The notes under the pieces: model-generated
Told to the model about the DNA's origin: nothing
What the model saw: the letters and a program-made list of their open reading frames with translations, nothing else
Databases searched by the model: none
Shown here: piece after piece, positions 28,118 through 36,379 of the stretch
How the letters are laid out: each line of letters opens with the position of its first letter
Position numbering within the stretch: the first letter of the stretch is position 1
Source of the DNA: Streptomyces sclerotialus
GTDB taxonomy: Bacteria > Actinomycetota > Actinomycetes > Streptomycetales > Streptomycetaceae
Direction: 5' to 3'
DNA: 64,000 nucleotides
NCBI GenBank assembly: GCA_000719105.1
Contig: JODX01000007.1
Location: forward strand, 124,001-188,000
Made by a program: the position numbers and the translations under genes

Positions 28118-28912
28118 GTGAACAGCGAACTGCTCGTCTCCGACACGGCACACTTCCGGGTCGACTACGAGATCAACCCGTACATGCACACCGAGGTGCA
28201 GCCCAGGCCGGAGGCGGCCGCGGCGGAACACCAGGCGATCGTGGCCGCGCACCTCGCGGCCGGCCGCAAGGTCGAGTACCTGCCGTCGGCGCCGGACTGC
28301 CCCGACATGGTGTTCACCGCGAACGCCGCCCTGGTCAGGGGTGACCGTGCCGTGCTGGGATGCCCGCCCCCGGAACGCCGGGCGGAGATTCCCCACTTCA
28401 GCGAGTGGCTGACCGGACGCGGGATCGAGGTGGTCGAAGCCCCCTACTCCTTCAGCGGTCAGGGCGACGCGCTCGCCTTCGGTCCGCTGCTCCTCGTGGG
28501 ACACGGACAGCGGACGGACGAGCGGATGCTCCCCGTGCTCGCCCGTGAGCTCCGGCAGGAAGTGGTGCCTCTCCGCACGGTCAGTGCTCGTTGGTACGAC
28601 CTCGACCTGGCCGTCGGCGTGATCAGCGACGGGACGCTGGCGTACTGCCCGGAGGCCCTCGACGCCCACAGCCGGGACACCCTGCGGGGCCTGGGCGCCG
28701 ACCTCATCGAGGTGAGTGCGGAGGAGGCCGGGCTGTTCGCCCTCAACCTCGTGAGCGACGGGACCACGGTCACCATGACACGAGGTGTCCCGCGGCTCGC
28801 GGGCGAGCTGCGGGACCGCGGACTGGAGGTGGTCGAGCTGGCGACCACGGAACTCGCCAAGGGCGGCGGCGGAATCCGCTGCACGGCGCTGACGCTGGAC
28901 AACCCGGCGTAG
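28118..28912 (+). CDS. Guanidine-modifying superfamily (DDAH-like) protein with altered active site
   Basis: 264 residues of the DDAH / arginine deiminase fold: INPYMHTEV near the N terminus, MVFTANAALV, and the C-terminal GGGGIRCTALTLDNP with the nucleophile-position Cys255. Active members of the superfamily use Cys, His and Glu/Asp. Here the HLD motif reads D161-L-D163 (RWYDLDLAVG), and the Glu of the EGxGD motif is Ser113 (SFSGQGDALAFG). The usual deiminase or hydrolase chemistry is therefore doubtful. It is the last gene of the siderophore operon and follows the formyltransferase by about 100 bp. It may act on an arginine-derived guanidine in the siderophore, provide a binding role, or be vestigial. 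Confidence 0.75.
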   Translation: MNSELLVSDTAHFRVDYEINPYMHTEVQPRPEAAAAEHQAIVAAHLAAGRKVEYLPSAPDCPDMVFTANAALVRGDRAVLGCPPPERRAEIPHFSEWLTGRGIEVVEAPYSFSGQGDALAFGPLLLVGHGQRTDERMLPVLARELRQEVVPLRTVSARWYDLDLAVGVISDGTLAYCPEALDAHSRDTLRGLGADLIEVSAEEAGLFALNLVSDGTTVTMTRGVPRLAGELRDRGLEVVELATTELAKGGGGIRCTALTLDNPA

Positions 28913-28949
28913 CGCTCCGGTGCCGCCGAACCGGGCGGCGCGGTGGAGA

Positions 28950-28980
28950 CGGAGGGCGGCCCGACAGGGACCGCCCTCCG
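28950..28980 (+). terminator. Terminator at the end of the siderophore operon
   Basis: A 10-bp perfect stem (CGGAGGGCGG / CCGCCCTCCG) with an 11-base loop lies 38 bp after the last siderophore gene. There is no T-run, as is common in Streptomyces. Confidence 0.7.
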
Positions 28981-29050
28981 CCGTTCCTGCGTTGACCACT
29001 CGCGTGCCCGTTCTGCCGACGCTTCCCGCCCGACCCCGCGGTCACGACCA

Positions 29051-29079
29051 TTGCCGACGGTGACGCGCCTCGCTATGTT
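29051..29079 (+). promoter_or_regulatory. Possible SigA-type promoter of lcp
   Basis: TTGCCG, a 17-bp spacer and TATGTT form a plausible -35/-10 pair, in a locally AT-richer patch about 110 bp upstream of the lcp start. Confidence 0.4.
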
Positions 29080-29188
29080 AATCGAAAATCACATCGCTGA
29101 GCGAGATCCGCAACGTGACGTTCACCCAACTGGTCAGTCAGGGACGGCGTATAGCGCAGTCCGGTCCATCAGGGAAGCGGGTAAGTCA

Positions 29189-30391
29189 ATGGAAAATCTC
29201 AACAGGCGAAGAGTTCTGTCCCTCGGTGTCGCGCTCGGGCTCGTGGGCGTGGCGAACCCCGCCCAGGCGTGGGCGTCGGCGGGCCCGGTGACCGGAGCCG
29301 CCGCGGGGACCGGTCCGGAGTGGATCTGGGACGACGCGGCGGATCCTCTGATGGCCAAGATGCTCGACAACGGCCACGTGCCGGCGATCAACTCCGCGTG
29401 GGCGTCGTGGGTGAACAACAACGACCCGCTGCCCAGCGGCCTGCCGGCCGAGTTCACCGCATACCTGCGGCAGGTCAACCGGCTGCCCTCCTGGGCCGAC
29501 TCCGCCAAGCTGGCCCGCGCCGCCGACTTCAACCGGCGCAAGGACACCTACCTGTTCATGCTGTACGGCCTCGGCAGCGGAATCATGAGCACCGTGATCC
29601 CGCGCGAGGCCAAGAGCGTCTACTGGTCCGCGGGCGGCGCCGACATGCAGGACCGCGCGGCCAAGACGTTCACGTTCGGCTACGACCTGGCACAGCTGGG
29701 AGGTTTCGAGCCGACGGGACAGTTCATCGTCACCGCCAACAAGACGCGTGTGGTGCACGCCGCGGTGCGTCACCTGCTGCCGCAGTCGCCGCACTGGCGG
29801 GCGGTCGCCGACGAGACCATCCCGATCAGCGCCGCCGACATCCTGGTCACCTTCCACAGCCTGGGCACCTACGTCCACAGGAAGCTGCTCGACTGGAGGA
29901 TCCCGTACCCGGCCGCGGACCAGGAGGCGTTCCTGCACTCGTGGCAGGTCGCCATCCACCTGCTCGGTGTGCCGTACGAGCACATCCCCCGGACGTGGGC
30001 GGCTGCCGAGAAGCAGGCGGCGCAGGTGCTCACCCCGATCCTCAGCCCGTCGACCGAGGGCATCGCGCTGGCCGAGGAACTGCTCGGGCTGACCGCGCAG
30101 ATCGACCTCGGCGTCACGCGCGGATTCCTGAACGAGTTCGTGCGCTACGTCCTCAGCGACGAGGTCGGCGACTGGCTGGGACTGAGACGTGACTACGCGG
30201 CGGCGGCCCTGGTCCGCACCGCATGGCCGGCGTTCATCCTGTTCCGTGAGGGGCTGTCGCCCGTCATGCCCGGCACCTTCTACATGTTCGACCAGTTCGT
30301 GCGTGCCTTGGCCATGCTGTTCCTCAACAAGGGCGGCTCCGGGACCACCACCCCCATCACGATCCCCACCGGGAACAGGCAGGCCGCCTGA
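29189..30391 (+). CDS. lcp: Latex clearing protein (b-type haem rubber oxygenase)
   Basis: 400 residues. The N terminus has a Tat-type signal (NRRRVLSLG, hydrophobic stretch, AQAWASA). The rest is the DUF2236/Lcp domain. Against the Streptomyces sp. K30 enzyme as I remember it, the functional residues are all present at a constant offset of eight: Glu140 (IPREA), Arg156, Lys159 and Thr160 (DRAAKT), and the haem ligand His190 (TRVVHAAVRHLLP). Lcp cleaves poly(cis-1,4-isoprene) outside the cell into oligo-isoprenoid aldehydes and ketones. The start at 29189 gives the Tat signal directly; the open frame upstream is unrelated. The oxiA/oxiB genes that accompany lcp in strain K30 are not present. 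Confidence 0.9.
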   Translation: MENLNRRRVLSLGVALGLVGVANPAQAWASAGPVTGAAAGTGPEWIWDDAADPLMAKMLDNGHVPAINSAWASWVNNNDPLPSGLPAEFTAYLRQVNRLPSWADSAKLARAADFNRRKDTYLFMLYGLGSGIMSTVIPREAKSVYWSAGGADMQDRAAKTFTFGYDLAQLGGFEPTGQFIVTANKTRVVHAAVRHLLPQSPHWRAVADETIPISAADILVTFHSLGTYVHRKLLDWRIPYPAADQEAFLHSWQVAIHLLGVPYEHIPRTWAAAEKQAAQVLTPILSPSTEGIALAEELLGLTAQIDLGVTRGFLNEFVRYVLSDEVGDWLGLRRDYAAAALVRTAWPAFILFREGLSPVMPGTFYMFDQFVRALAMLFLNKGGSGTTTPITIPTGNRQAA

Positions 30392-30415
30392 GCCGCCGAT
30401 CCGACGCCACAGGTG

Positions 30416-30450
30416 CCCGCCCCGCGGCAGGCGCGCCGAGGGGCGGGTTT
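30416..30450. terminator. Hairpin between lcp and the convergent TetR gene
   Basis: CCCGCCCC pairs with GGGGCGGG across a 16-base loop and is followed by TTT. It lies in the 63-bp gap between the converging genes and could serve lcp. Confidence 0.6.
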
Positions 30451-30454
30451 CCGT

Positions 30455-31672
30455 TCAGAGGCCCAGGGCACCCACGACCAGAGCGGTCACGGCGTCCCGG
30501 TTCGCATGGCTGTCCTGCCACCGCAGTCTGCGTCCGGCCTCGACCGCCACGCCGAACCCCGCGTGCACCAGCACCCGGGCCTGGCGCGGGTCCAGCTCCG
30601 GACGGGCCAGCCGCAGCTGCTGCTCCCAGACGGCGATGTGTTCGCGCTGCGCGAGGACCAGGGGCCGCCGCAGGTCGGCCGGCAGGCCCGCGAACTCGGC
30701 CTCGGCGACGGTGTTCAGCGCGGTGTACTCGAAGCTGTAGGCCACGTACGTCGACGCCAGCGCGACGACGGCGTCGTGCGCGCCCGCCACCTCGTGCAGA
30801 CTCTGGTCCACCCCCTGGGCCAGCAGCCCCGCCGCCTGGAGGCACGCCGCCGCCAGGATGTCGACCTTGCCGGGGTAGTGCCGGTAGAGCGCGGACGGGG
30901 CCAGTCCCACCGCCTCCGCGATCTGTCCGTTCGTGACGTTGGCGAACCCGTCCCGTGCGAACAGCGGGATGGCGGCCGCGAGGATCTCCGCGCGCCGGGT
31001 GCGCGGCACCGGCCGGGCGGGCAGTTCGACGGGGCGTGCGCCCCTCCGGTCAGCCGCGGGATCGGTCGCGGCCACGCCCAGCGCGGACGCCGCCAGCAGG
31101 CCCTCGGCCCGTCGTTGGGCGATGGAGGTGTGATGCATGGTGATGGACCCGATCGCACCGAGGGCCGCCGCGGCCCGCAGCCGCTCGTCGGGCAGTGCGT
31201 ACTGGCGCTGCACCGCCTCGTCGACCCGCCCGACGACGTGCCCGAACTTCGCCCTGAGGTTCCGGCGGTCCTCGCTGTTGAGGTACCGGGCCTCCCATCG
31301 GTACACGCCGCCCGACGCGCGGTGCGCGACGGTGACCCGGGTGACGGCGGCGAGCACATCCGTCAGGGACGCCCCGGGCGGCACCTCGTCGAGCGCGGCG
31401 ACGAGCCGGTCCGCCATGACGTCGGCGCACTCGGCGAACAGCGCGTACTTGTTCGGGAAGTGCCGGTACAGGGCCGCCGCGGTGATGCCCACACCGGCGG
31501 CGATCTCCCCCATGGACGCCGTGTGGTACCCGCGCTCGCTGAAGACCCGGCCTGCCGCCTCGACGATGAGCTGCCTGCGGTTGCGGGGCCGGGTCGCAGC
31601 GGTCGCAGCGGTCGGATCGGCGGTCACGGCCGAACGGGCGGACGCGGAGAAGGGGCCATGCGAATCAGTCAA
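30455..31672 (-). CDS. Tandem TetR-family regulator (two TetR units in one chain)
   Basis: 405 residues, about twice the normal TetR length. A first DNA-binding domain spans about 30-76 (RRQLIVEAAGRVFSERGYHTASMGEIAAGVGITAAALYRHFPNK region). A second lies at about 225-272 (RRAEILAAAIPLFARDGF and GLAPSALYRHYPGK). Each is followed by an alpha-helical ligand/dimer domain. The chain could therefore bind as a pseudo-dimer. The target is unknown; it is convergent with lcp, and TetR proteins control lcp in other rubber degraders. The TTG start at 31672 is uncertain; a GTG at codon 16 is an alternative and would keep both domains. Confidence 0.82.
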   Translation of the reverse strand: MTDSHGPFSASARSAVTADPTAATAATRPRNRRQLIVEAAGRVFSERGYHTASMGEIAAGVGITAAALYRHFPNKYALFAECADVMADRLVAALDEVPPGASLTDVLAAVTRVTVAHRASGGVYRWEARYLNSEDRRNLRAKFGHVVGRVDEAVQRQYALPDERLRAAAALGAIGSITMHHTSIAQRRAEGLLAASALGVAATDPAADRRGARPVELPARPVPRTRRAEILAAAIPLFARDGFANVTNGQIAEAVGLAPSALYRHYPGKVDILAAACLQAAGLLAQGVDQSLHEVAGAHDAVVALASTYVAYSFEYTALNTVAEAEFAGLPADLRRPLVLAQREHIAVWEQQLRLARPELDPRQARVLVHAGFGVAVEAGRRLRWQDSHANRDAVTALVVGALGL

Positions 31673-31775
31673 TCACAAGCCGCTCGACGTCCTGGACGAC
31701 CTCGTCACCGAGCCGCCCGGGCCGTCCGGTGACACCGGACGGCCCGGGCAGGGAACAGCCGACGGCCCCGGTGTG

Positions 31776-32645
31776 TCAGACGCGGTCGGCCACGATCAGC
31801 AGATACTGGAAGCTGCCGTTCGCATACGCGGTCAGGAACGTGTCCTCGATGCCCGTGACCAAGTGGTCCGCCTGCTTGCGCAGTTCCCAGTACGGGACGG
31901 CGGCCGCCGTCAGGTCCTGTACGTGGACGGGCACGAGCCGGTTGCGGGCCATGGCGCGGAAGTACTCCGACCGCGGGTGGATGTCGCAGATGTAGTGGGC
32001 GTTGATCAGGGACACCTCGCGGGACGCCCGCCCGTACGTGTCGTCGTAGCAGCCGGTGATGGTGACGTAGCGTCCGCCGCGGCGCAGCAGCCGGGCGTGC
32101 TCCGCGAACAGCAGCTCCAGCTCCACGTACATCGTGGACTCGTTGTTCCAGGACGCCGCGTACCCGCCGGAGGGCAGCCCGGTGTCGAGCATGTTGCGGT
32201 GGTGGTAGCGCACCTTGTCGTCGATGCCGCGCCGGCGCGCCTGCTGGTTGGCGAAATCGGCCTGCTTCCGGGAGATCGTGACCCCGTCGGCGCCGCACCC
32301 GTACCGCAGATGGGCGACCACGCTGCCCCCGCCGCGGCCGCAGCCGGCGTCGAAGACCCGGTCGGCGGGGGAGAGGGGGCCGAGGTGGGAGGCGAGCAGC
32401 TCGGCCTGCGCCTGCTCCAGACGGTGCAGTTCGGCGGTGAGCCGCTCCCGGCGTCTGGCGGGGTCGGCCTCGTCGAGCACGGACCGGTCGGCGTCCCCGA
32501 CACCGTAGTGGTGGTGGTAGAGGTCGTCGATCTTCCCGAGTTCGAGGTTGACCGGGTTCTCCTCGGCGTTCCAGTAGGCCGCGACGCGGCTCTGGTACGT
32601 GGACTGGGACGGCACCGATGCGGTCGCGGTGCCGGTGTCGATCAT
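31776..32645 (-). CDS. Geranyl diphosphate 2-C-methyltransferase
   Basis: 289 residues, a class I SAM methyltransferase (DAGCGRGGGSVVAHLRYGC, SAM loop). Features typical of GPP C-methyltransferase are YQSRVAAYWNAEENPVNLELG, YHHHYGVGD, and the SWNNESTMYVEL and ITGCYDDTYG active-site blocks. It methylates GPP at C2 to give 2-methyl-GPP, the substrate for 2-methylisoborneol formation. It is the last gene of the operon, starting 62 bp after the terpene cyclase. ATG start after an AGGAG-like sequence. Confidence 0.92.
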   Translation of the reverse strand: MIDTGTATASVPSQSTYQSRVAAYWNAEENPVNLELGKIDDLYHHHYGVGDADRSVLDEADPARRRERLTAELHRLEQAQAELLASHLGPLSPADRVFDAGCGRGGGSVVAHLRYGCGADGVTISRKQADFANQQARRRGIDDKVRYHHRNMLDTGLPSGGYAASWNNESTMYVELELLFAEHARLLRRGGRYVTITGCYDDTYGRASREVSLINAHYICDIHPRSEYFRAMARNRLVPVHVQDLTAAAVPYWELRKQADHLVTGIEDTFLTAYANGSFQYLLIVADRV

Positions 32646-32707
32646 GGTCAACGGTGACTCCTCGTGCAGTAGTGGAATCTCAACAGCGGGGGTTGTCGCC
32701 AGGGTTC

Positions 32708-33844
32708 TCACCAGTAGTGGGGCAGGTGGTAGCGGTGGGTGTTGGTGGCGTGCCACTCGTGGTTGCCGGAGACCCAGGCGGCGAGGCCCCGGGCGTAGCG
32801 CTCCACCAGCGGTGAGCCGGCGGACAGGACCGCGGACTCCTCCTCGAACGCCGCCATGATCCGGTTGTGGATCTCGACGGCCTCCAGATAGGCGGCCTTC
32901 AGCCCGCACCGCTCGTTGGCGGCGATGACCCGCGGCAGGTTCAGGTGGGCGGGGTCGGCCAGTTCCTTGGTGAAGGAGTACAGGTCGTTGACGATCGTGG
33001 TGGCGTTGCAGGCCAGGGCGGTGATCCGCTGGATCTCCGGGCGGGAGTACAGGGGCTCGGGCAGTTCGTAGCCGTCCACGGCGTCCACGATGGACAGACA
33101 GGGACGGAAGTTGTTGAACTGCCGCATCACCAGGTACTCCCACACCCGCGGCGCATACCGGGTCTCGGCCCAGGCCGCCTCGGCGAGGTAGCCCAGGTGC
33201 AGCCGGGCGATGTCGTGCACGAACCGGCCGGTCTGGCTCGGGGTCGCGAAGGCGGCGTAGTCCTTCAGCGCCCAGTGGTACGAGCGCAGCGGGCCGTCGG
33301 CCTGTACGCCGTGCCGCCACTCCTCCTCCAGCGCGGGGGTGCCGTGGTACGGGTCGATCGCCGACTGGGCCATGACCAGGCGTCCGCCCAGTCCGCGCGG
33401 CGAGCCGCCCCGGCCCTCCTCCGCCTCGCAGTAGCAGCTGTCGACGACGTTCTCGGCCAGCAGCAGCTTCCCGGCCGTGGTCAGGCGCTCCATGTCGGCC
33501 GCGCCCGGATGCTGGAGCGCGACGGCCCGGCCGAACCGGAACCCGGCGAAGTCCCCCGACCACGCTTCGGGGAACAGGTCCAGCTCACGGGCCCAGGCCT
33601 CCAGCCTGCGGTCGACCTCGGCGGCCTTCTCGGGATCGGCGGGGACGGCGGGCCGGTACAGCAGCCCGGGAACCGCTCCGCCGCGCCGGGCCGGGGAGAG
33701 GCGGGGCGGAGCCGGTGGTCCGGGCAGCCGCCAGGACCGTGGCACCTGGTGCGTGTCACCGAGAGCTTCGGACGTCTCGGACGCCCCGGGTGCTCCGGAC
33801 GGCTCGGACGCTTCGGGTTCTTCGGATGCCGACGGAATGCTCAT
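32708..33844 (-). CDS. 2-Methylisoborneol-synthase-like terpene cyclase
   Basis: 378 residues. Residues 1-50 are disordered and rich in Ser, Glu, Pro, Ala and Gly. The class I terpene synthase domain follows. The NSE motif is complete (N286-DLYSFTKE) and the C-terminal RY is kept ([11 protein letters not shown]). The first metal motif reads VD135-S-CYCE-A. As I recall, the S. coelicolor enzyme has DDCYCED, so its second and last acidic positions are replaced by Ser and Ala here. The enzyme would cyclise 2-methyl-GPP to 2-methylisoborneol or a related C11 terpene such as 2-methylenebornane. The ATG at 33844 overlaps the shell-protein stop (ATGA); an in-frame ATG at 33856 is possible. Confidence 0.9.
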   Translation of the reverse strand: MSIPSASEEPEASEPSGAPGASETSEALGDTHQVPRSWRLPGPPAPPRLSPARRGGAVPGLLYRPAVPADPEKAAEVDRRLEAWARELDLFPEAWSGDFAGFRFGRAVALQHPGAADMERLTTAGKLLLAENVVDSCYCEAEEGRGGSPRGLGGRLVMAQSAIDPYHGTPALEEEWRHGVQADGPLRSYHWALKDYAAFATPSQTGRFVHDIARLHLGYLAEAAWAETRYAPRVWEYLVMRQFNNFRPCLSIVDAVDGYELPEPLYSRPEIQRITALACNATTIVNDLYSFTKELADPAHLNLPRVIAANERCGLKAAYLEAVEIHNRIMAAFEEESAVLSAGSPLVERYARGLAAWVSGNHEWHATNTHRYHLPHYW

Positions 33845-35304
33845 TCCGGCATCCATCCGACCTGGACGTTCTCCAGGACGCCCGCCGCGTCGGGCACCAG
33901 GACGGCCAGGGAGTAGTAGGCGGTCACGAGGTATTTCATGATCGCGGCTTGGTCGATGCCCATGAACCGTACATTCAGACCGGGCTCGTACTCCTCGGGG
34001 ATGCCGGTCTGGTGCAGGCCGACGACTCCCTGGTCCTTCTCGCCGGTGCGCAGCGCGATGATGCTGCTCGTGTGCTGCTCGCTGATCGGAATCTTGCCGC
34101 AGGGGAACACCGGGACACCGCGCCAGGCGGGCACCTCGTGTCCGTCGACGTTCACGGTGCCGGGCACCAGCCCGCGCCGGTTGCACTGCCGGAAGAAGGC
34201 CGCGATCGTCTTCGGGTGTGCCAGGAACAGCCGGGTCTTGCGGCGCATCGTCAGCAGTTCGTCGAGGTCGTCCGGGGTGGGCGGACCGGAGAAGGTGCTG
34301 ATGCGCTGCCCGTGGTCGATGTTGTGGAGCAGCCCGAAGTCGGGGTTGTTGACGAGTTCCCACTCCTGGCGTTCGCGGATCTCCTCGACGGTCAGGCGGA
34401 GTTGCTGCTCCGTCTGGTTCATGGGGTCGTTGAAGAGGTCGGCGACCCGGGTGTGGACGCGCAGCACCGTCTGGGTCAGGGACAGCTCGTACTCGCGCGG
34501 TGCCAGCTCGTAGTCGACGAAGCCGCCGGAGATGACGGGTTCGCCCACGTGCCCGGCCTGCACCGGGACCTCGGCCTCGCCCTTGCGGTTCATGGGCCGG
34601 CTGTGCCGCTCCGCGAAGGCGTCCAGATGGGCGGCGAGGGACGGCACGCGCTCCACGAGGTCCTCGAGGACGTCCCAGGGCAGGGCCAGGACGACTCCCG
34701 GGGTCTCGGCCCGCACCGAGGCGTGCCACCGCGGCGGGTCGGCCCGGCCGACCGCCTCGTCCCCCAGCCCCTCGCCGTCCGTGACGACTCCGAGGACCTC
34801 CTCCTCGCCGTACCTGCCGGTCGTGTAGCGGGTGAACCGGCCGTGGACGACCAGGTACGTCTCGGTGACGGGCTGCCCGGACTCGAAGAGGACCTGGCCG
34901 GCGCGGACGTCGCGGACCCGGAACCGGGAGGAGAGCTCCTTCAGCACCTCCGGGTCGGAGTAGCCGCGCAGGGCCGGCAGTTCGGTGAGCGTCCGGGGGA
35001 TGACCCTGATGCGGTCGGCGCCGTTGTGCTCGAACTGCACGCGGCCCCGGCCGACCCGGAGCTGGAGACGGCGGTTGACCCGGTAGGTGCCGCCCTTGAC
35101 GTCCACCCACGGCAGCATCTTGAGCAGCCATCGCGAGGTGATGGCCTGCATCTGCGGTTCGGACTTGGTGGTGGTGGCGAGCTGGCGCGCCGCCCGGGTG
35201 GCGAGGCTGGTGAACTGCTGTGCGGCGTCGTCGGGTCCGGCGGGTCCGGGAGGCCCCGTGGTCCTGTCGGGGGTGTTCTCCGGCGAGCTGTCCGGGACGG
35301 TCAC
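33841..35304 (-). CDS. Family 2B encapsulin shell protein (EshA-like, cyclic-nucleotide domain)
   Basis: 487 residues. A disordered N-terminal arm (1-30) leads into an HK97-type shell segment ([20 protein letters not shown]). A cyclic-nucleotide-binding domain is inserted at about 111-230 ([40 protein letters not shown]). The rest of the shell fold follows ([59 protein letters not shown]). Such EshA-like proteins assemble into virus-like capsids that package an enzyme encoded beside them, here the terpene cyclase. GTG start with GGAGG upstream. The phosphate-binding loop departs from the CRP pattern, so nucleotide binding is uncertain. Confidence 0.85.
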   Translation of the reverse strand: MTVPDSSPENTPDRTTGPPGPAGPDDAAQQFTSLATRAARQLATTTKSEPQMQAITSRWLLKMLPWVDVKGGTYRVNRRLQLRVGRGRVQFEHNGADRIRVIPRTLTELPALRGYSDPEVLKELSSRFRVRDVRAGQVLFESGQPVTETYLVVHGRFTRYTTGRYGEEEVLGVVTDGEGLGDEAVGRADPPRWHASVRAETPGVVLALPWDVLEDLVERVPSLAAHLDAFAERHSRPMNRKGEAEVPVQAGHVGEPVISGGFVDYELAPREYELSLTQTVLRVHTRVADLFNDPMNQTEQQLRLTVEEIRERQEWELVNNPDFGLLHNIDHGQRISTFSGPPTPDDLDELLTMRRKTRLFLAHPKTIAAFFRQCNRRGLVPGTVNVDGHEVPAWRGVPVFPCGKIPISEQHTSSIIALRTGEKDQGVVGLHQTGIPEEYEPGLNVRFMGIDQAAIMKYLVTAYYSLAVLVPDAAGVLENVQVGWMPE

Positions 35305-35522
35305 TGTCCCTCCAATAAGGGAGGCGATGGGGCTGTGCGCGGCGCACGACAAGCCAAACAGTGAGGGTGACGGGCGGGAACCGCGTGAAAGGGGCGGCTT
35401 CCGAGCCCCGGTAGTACGCATCCGTCGCATGAGGCGGATCACCGGAGCGCGCACGCTCCCGCGCCGGTCGCTCGCCTCCGAAGCACCGGCCGGACCGGCC
35501 TGAGGCGCATGAACGCCCGGCG

Positions 35523-35613
35523 TCACCCGGACGGGGGTCACCCGGACGGGGGACGGGGGCAGGGGGACAGGGTGAGAGGGACGGCGTGAGAGGGACGGCG
35601 TGAGAGGGACGGG
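35523..35613. repeat. Two short tandem-repeat arrays in the spacer before the shell gene
   Basis: A 15-bp unit TCACCCGGACGGGGG occurs twice (35523-35537, 35538-35552). A 14-bp unit GTGAGAGGGACGGC occurs three times (35572, 35586 and 35600; the last copy ends in G). They lie between the HAD gene stop (35616) and the region upstream of the shell gene. Apart from these repeats the 35305-35615 spacer shows no gene, and I cannot identify its promoter. Confidence 0.7.
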
Positions 35614-35615
35614 GG

Positions 35616-36311
35616 TCAGGCGGCGCGAGCCGACCGCATGAGCCAGTCCAGCGCCTCCCGGGCCGTGAACGCACTCTGACCGCCGCGCACCAGCAGCCCC
35701 ACCGTGGCGAAGGCCGGGTCGTCGGCCTGCGCCGCCAGGTACGGCACCGCGATGCAGCGCATGCCGGCCGCGTGGGCGGCGGCCGCGCCCGGGGCCGCGT
35801 CCTCCACCACCACACAGTCGGCGGGAGCGGCGCCCAGCCGCCGCGCCGCCTCCAGGAACACGTCGGGCGCCGGCTTGCCGCGGGGCACCTCGTCGGCCGA
35901 GACCACCGTCTTCAGCCGGTCGGCGAGCCCTGTGACGGCCAGGATCGCCTCGATCGCCTCCCGCGACGAACCGGAGGCCACCGCCATCGGCACCCCCTCG
36001 TCCGCCAGCATGCCGACGAACGCCCGCATCTCGGGGTACGCGCGCGTGGAGGCCCGCGCGAGCTCCAGGTAACGGCGGTTCTTGTCGGCGAGCAGCTCCT
36101 CGGCCGGGGCGTCGAGACCGTACCGCTCCTTCCACGAAGCGATCGTCTCCTGCGTGCTGATGCCCACGTACCGCTCGTGGTCCGCCCAGGTGAAGTCGGT
36201 GACGCCCTGCTCGGCGAGGGTCTGCCGGCCCGCCTCGAAGTAGTGGGGCTCACTGTCCACGAGTGTGCCGTCGAGATCGAAGACGACCGAGATGCTGCCG
36301 AGGATGCTCAT
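35616..36311 (-). CDS. HAD-superfamily phosphatase (beta-phosphoglucomutase-like)
   Basis: 231 residues with HAD motif [15 protein letters not shown], a helical cap, motif II VASGSS, Lys in RGKPAPDVF and motif [11 protein letters not shown]. The cap and the DSEPHY start resemble the phosphoglycolate phosphatase / beta-phosphoglucomutase subgroup (GS1-like). It hydrolyses a small phosphorylated metabolite in the cytoplasm; the substrate cannot be inferred. ATG start at 36311. Confidence 0.85.
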   Translation of the reverse strand: MSILGSISVVFDLDGTLVDSEPHYFEAGRQTLAEQGVTDFTWADHERYVGISTQETIASWKERYGLDAPAEELLADKNRRYLELARASTRAYPEMRAFVGMLADEGVPMAVASGSSREAIEAILAVTGLADRLKTVVSADEVPRGKPAPDVFLEAARRLGAAPADCVVVEDAAPGAAAAHAAGMRCIAVPYLAAQADDPAFATVGLLVRGGQSAFTAREALDWLMRSARAA

Positions 36312-36379
36312 GCGGGTCAGGATGCCAAGCGCGGCCCGGGCCGCGGAGGCCGGTCCCCGGGGAGACCCCGCCTCCGCGA

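Noticed and set aside
28943..29188. An N-terminal extension of Lcp to 28943
   Set aside because: It would run through the siderophore operon terminator and bury the Tat signal; the start at 29189 gives a normal exported protein.
32708..35815. One minus-strand frame of 1035 codons covering the terpene cyclase and most of the shell gene
   Set aside because: Only its last 379 codons look like protein. The shell protein is encoded in another frame with a good ribosome site, and the ATGA overlap explains the join.
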